A stretch of DNA of 64,000 nucleotides from contig NZ_CP037423.1 of the NCBI RefSeq assembly GCF_007754155.1, forward strand, positions 6,566,838 through 6,630,837, in the 5' to 3' direction. Positions 62,887 through 64,000 of this stretch are shown piece by piece. The stretch is from Stieleria neptunia. Lineage in GTDB: Bacteria; Planctomycetota; Planctomycetia; Pirellulales; Pirellulaceae. The translations under genes were made by a program, and so were the position numbers. The notes beneath the pieces were generated by a model. It saw only the letters and a list, made by a program, of their open reading frames with translations, was not told where the DNA came from and made no database searches. How positions within the stretch are numbered: position 1 is the first letter of the stretch; each line of letters opens with the position of its first letter.

Positions 62887-63697
62887 TGGGGATCCCCACC
62901 TGGGCCGGCATTCGCAACAGGCTTGGTGCCCTCGTAGATCGTGCAGACCCCAAACGTCAGCGGGGTGAATTTGACATCCGTCAATCCGGCCGCCCCCATC
63001 CGATCGGCCAATGCTGCCCGTCCGGAAAGCGGGCTGACCGAATCGGGCAGATACGAGTAAGCCGACTTGTTATTGCGGGCGAACCATTGCCCGACCCGGG
63101 GCAAAAATGTGCTTGAAATAAAAGTTGTAGGTTTGCCGCAGCCCCCGGCAGCGTCGGCTTGGGAGAATTTCCAACACCATCACTTGCCCGCCTGCCCGGC
63201 ACACCCGCGTCCATCTCGCGCAAGCCTCGATCGGTGTCGGCGACGTTTCGCAAACCGAAGGCCACGGTGACACATTGGAACCGGTTGGACGCGAAGGGCA
63301 ATTGCTGGGAATCGGCTTCGAGAAAATCGATCGATTCCGAAGGCGAACCGACGACGCGTTTTTGCCGAGCGATTTCCAACATCGCGTAACAAAAATCGCT
63401 GCCCACGACTTCGACACCCTGGGGGGCCGCGTCGGCGATCGCGATCGCCAGATCGCCCGTCCCGGTGCACACATCCAGCGCCGGCACGCCGGGAACCAGA
63501 CGCAAGCGTTTGACCGCTTGGCTGCGCCAGTATTTGTCAATATTCAGCGACAACAATTGGTTCATCAGGTCGTAGCGGGGAGCGATCTGGCGAAACATCT
63601 CGCGCACCCGAGCATTGCTCTTGTCCAATTCCCCGGCCGTTTCGTTGGGGGGCGTGTCGACGGTGGGTGGCGCTGGTTCGGTCACGTTGGCGGTCAT
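62883..63697 (-). pseudogene. ubiE: ubiE/menG methyltransferase with broken reading frame
   Basis: UbiE/MenG methylates the quinone ring. Residues 1-150 read well in one frame (ALDVCTGTGDLAIAIADAA, then AFGLRNVADTDRGLREM), and the C-terminus reads well in another ([20 protein letters not shown], then the last strand [14 protein letters not shown]). Between about 63215 and 63100 the conserved parts [30 protein letters not shown] fall in different frames. The pattern is best explained by five single-base insertions, near 63210, 63168, 63158, 63143 and 63104; at least three lie in homopolymer runs. Either the gene is decayed or the assembly has errors. The 3' end overlaps the ubiX start by four bases, so the operon layout is intact. 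Confidence 0.75.
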
Positions 63698-63961
63698 GGA
63701 AGGGGATCGATCGATTGGCTGGGGGCGTGGTCACGGCTCGATTCTATGGGTAGCGAATCTCGTCAAACGCCCTGACGACGAGCTACCGGTACCGGCGGCC
63801 GCAAAAACCGTCCTTAGGTTCTGGCATGACGGTCGCGGTTTGGGAAGGACACAATAGAGAACCGCAAAAACGGGAACGGTCCAAAACAGGCCGTGGGCCG
63901 TCGCGTCGGTTTCGGCCCCACGGTGCTGGTACGCGGCTCGACATCTGCTAACTTTTTCGCC

Positions 63962-64000
63962 ATGCGGACACTTTTTTTTGACATCGATGGGACCCTGCTC
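63962..64000 (+). CDS. HAD-family hydrolase, N-terminal 13 codons only
   Basis: An ATG near the window edge opens MRTLFFDIDGTLL, which matches HAD motif I (DxDGT) including the nucleophile Asp. The rest of the gene lies beyond the window, so subfamily and substrate are unknown. It is divergent from ubiE. Confidence 0.6.
   Translation, partial: MRTLFFDIDGTLL

Overview
The window looks like chromosomal DNA of a marine planctomycete of the Pirellulaceae (Rhodopirellula-like). The evidence is a complete 16S rRNA gene standing alone without 23S, 5S or tRNA genes; two BBP7-type outer-membrane barrels; giant surface proteins with a planctomycete LExRxxLA-type N-terminal motif; DUF1080 and DUF2617 proteins; and weak, variable Shine-Dalgarno sites with many GTG/TTG starts. 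The genus is an inference.

Layout. 0-12 kb: the N-terminal two thirds of radC (cut by the window edge), a halogenase-like flavoenzyme, a secreted thioredoxin-fold protein, an LPS block (kdsD, kdsC and a 1084-residue protein in the LptC/LptA position), a PEGA lipoprotein and an AAA+ ATPase. 12.3-14.1 kb: the orphan 16S gene with its own terminator, followed by a nine-copy 22-bp tandem array. 14.6-31.7 kb: a cell-surface block with two BBP7 barrels, a 1592-residue cohesin-like/dockerin/cadherin-repeat protein, a 1412-residue SdrD/DUF11-repeat protein and a coiled-coil lipoprotein, interrupted by a nucleoside hydrolase and a ketopantoate reductase. 31.7-38 kb: a DEAD-box helicase, a HisA-like barrel, DUF2617, a glutamine amidotransferase and small secreted proteins. 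38.2-42.3 kb: a five-haem cytochrome overlapping by one base with an outer-membrane barrel gene, a candidate trans-envelope electron conduit. 42.3-52.4 kb: a MurE-like ligase paralogue, family-4 uracil-DNA glycosylase, der, a membrane protein, pgsA with a CPBP protease, and fabZ-fabI-ilvE. 53.6-64 kb: a one-haem secreted protein, DUF1080, rsmD, a degenerate cyclophilin, an asparagine-synthetase-like protein, cca, a Nudix hydrolase, and a ubiE-ubiX-ubiA quinone operon whose ubiE reading frame is broken; the window ends in the first 13 codons of a HAD hydrolase.

The strongest unexplained signal is a dispersed 203-205-bp hairpin-forming repeat. Four full copies lie in this window, and all four sit between the 3' ends of convergent genes. 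A fifth copy has been split by a 535-bp MITE-like insertion with 18-bp terminal inverted repeats and a 12-bp target duplication; removing the insertion and one copy of the duplication restores exactly 203 bp. Two further degenerate copies are present. No transposase, CRISPR array, tRNA or prophage was seen. All assignments come from reading the sequence; no database search was run.
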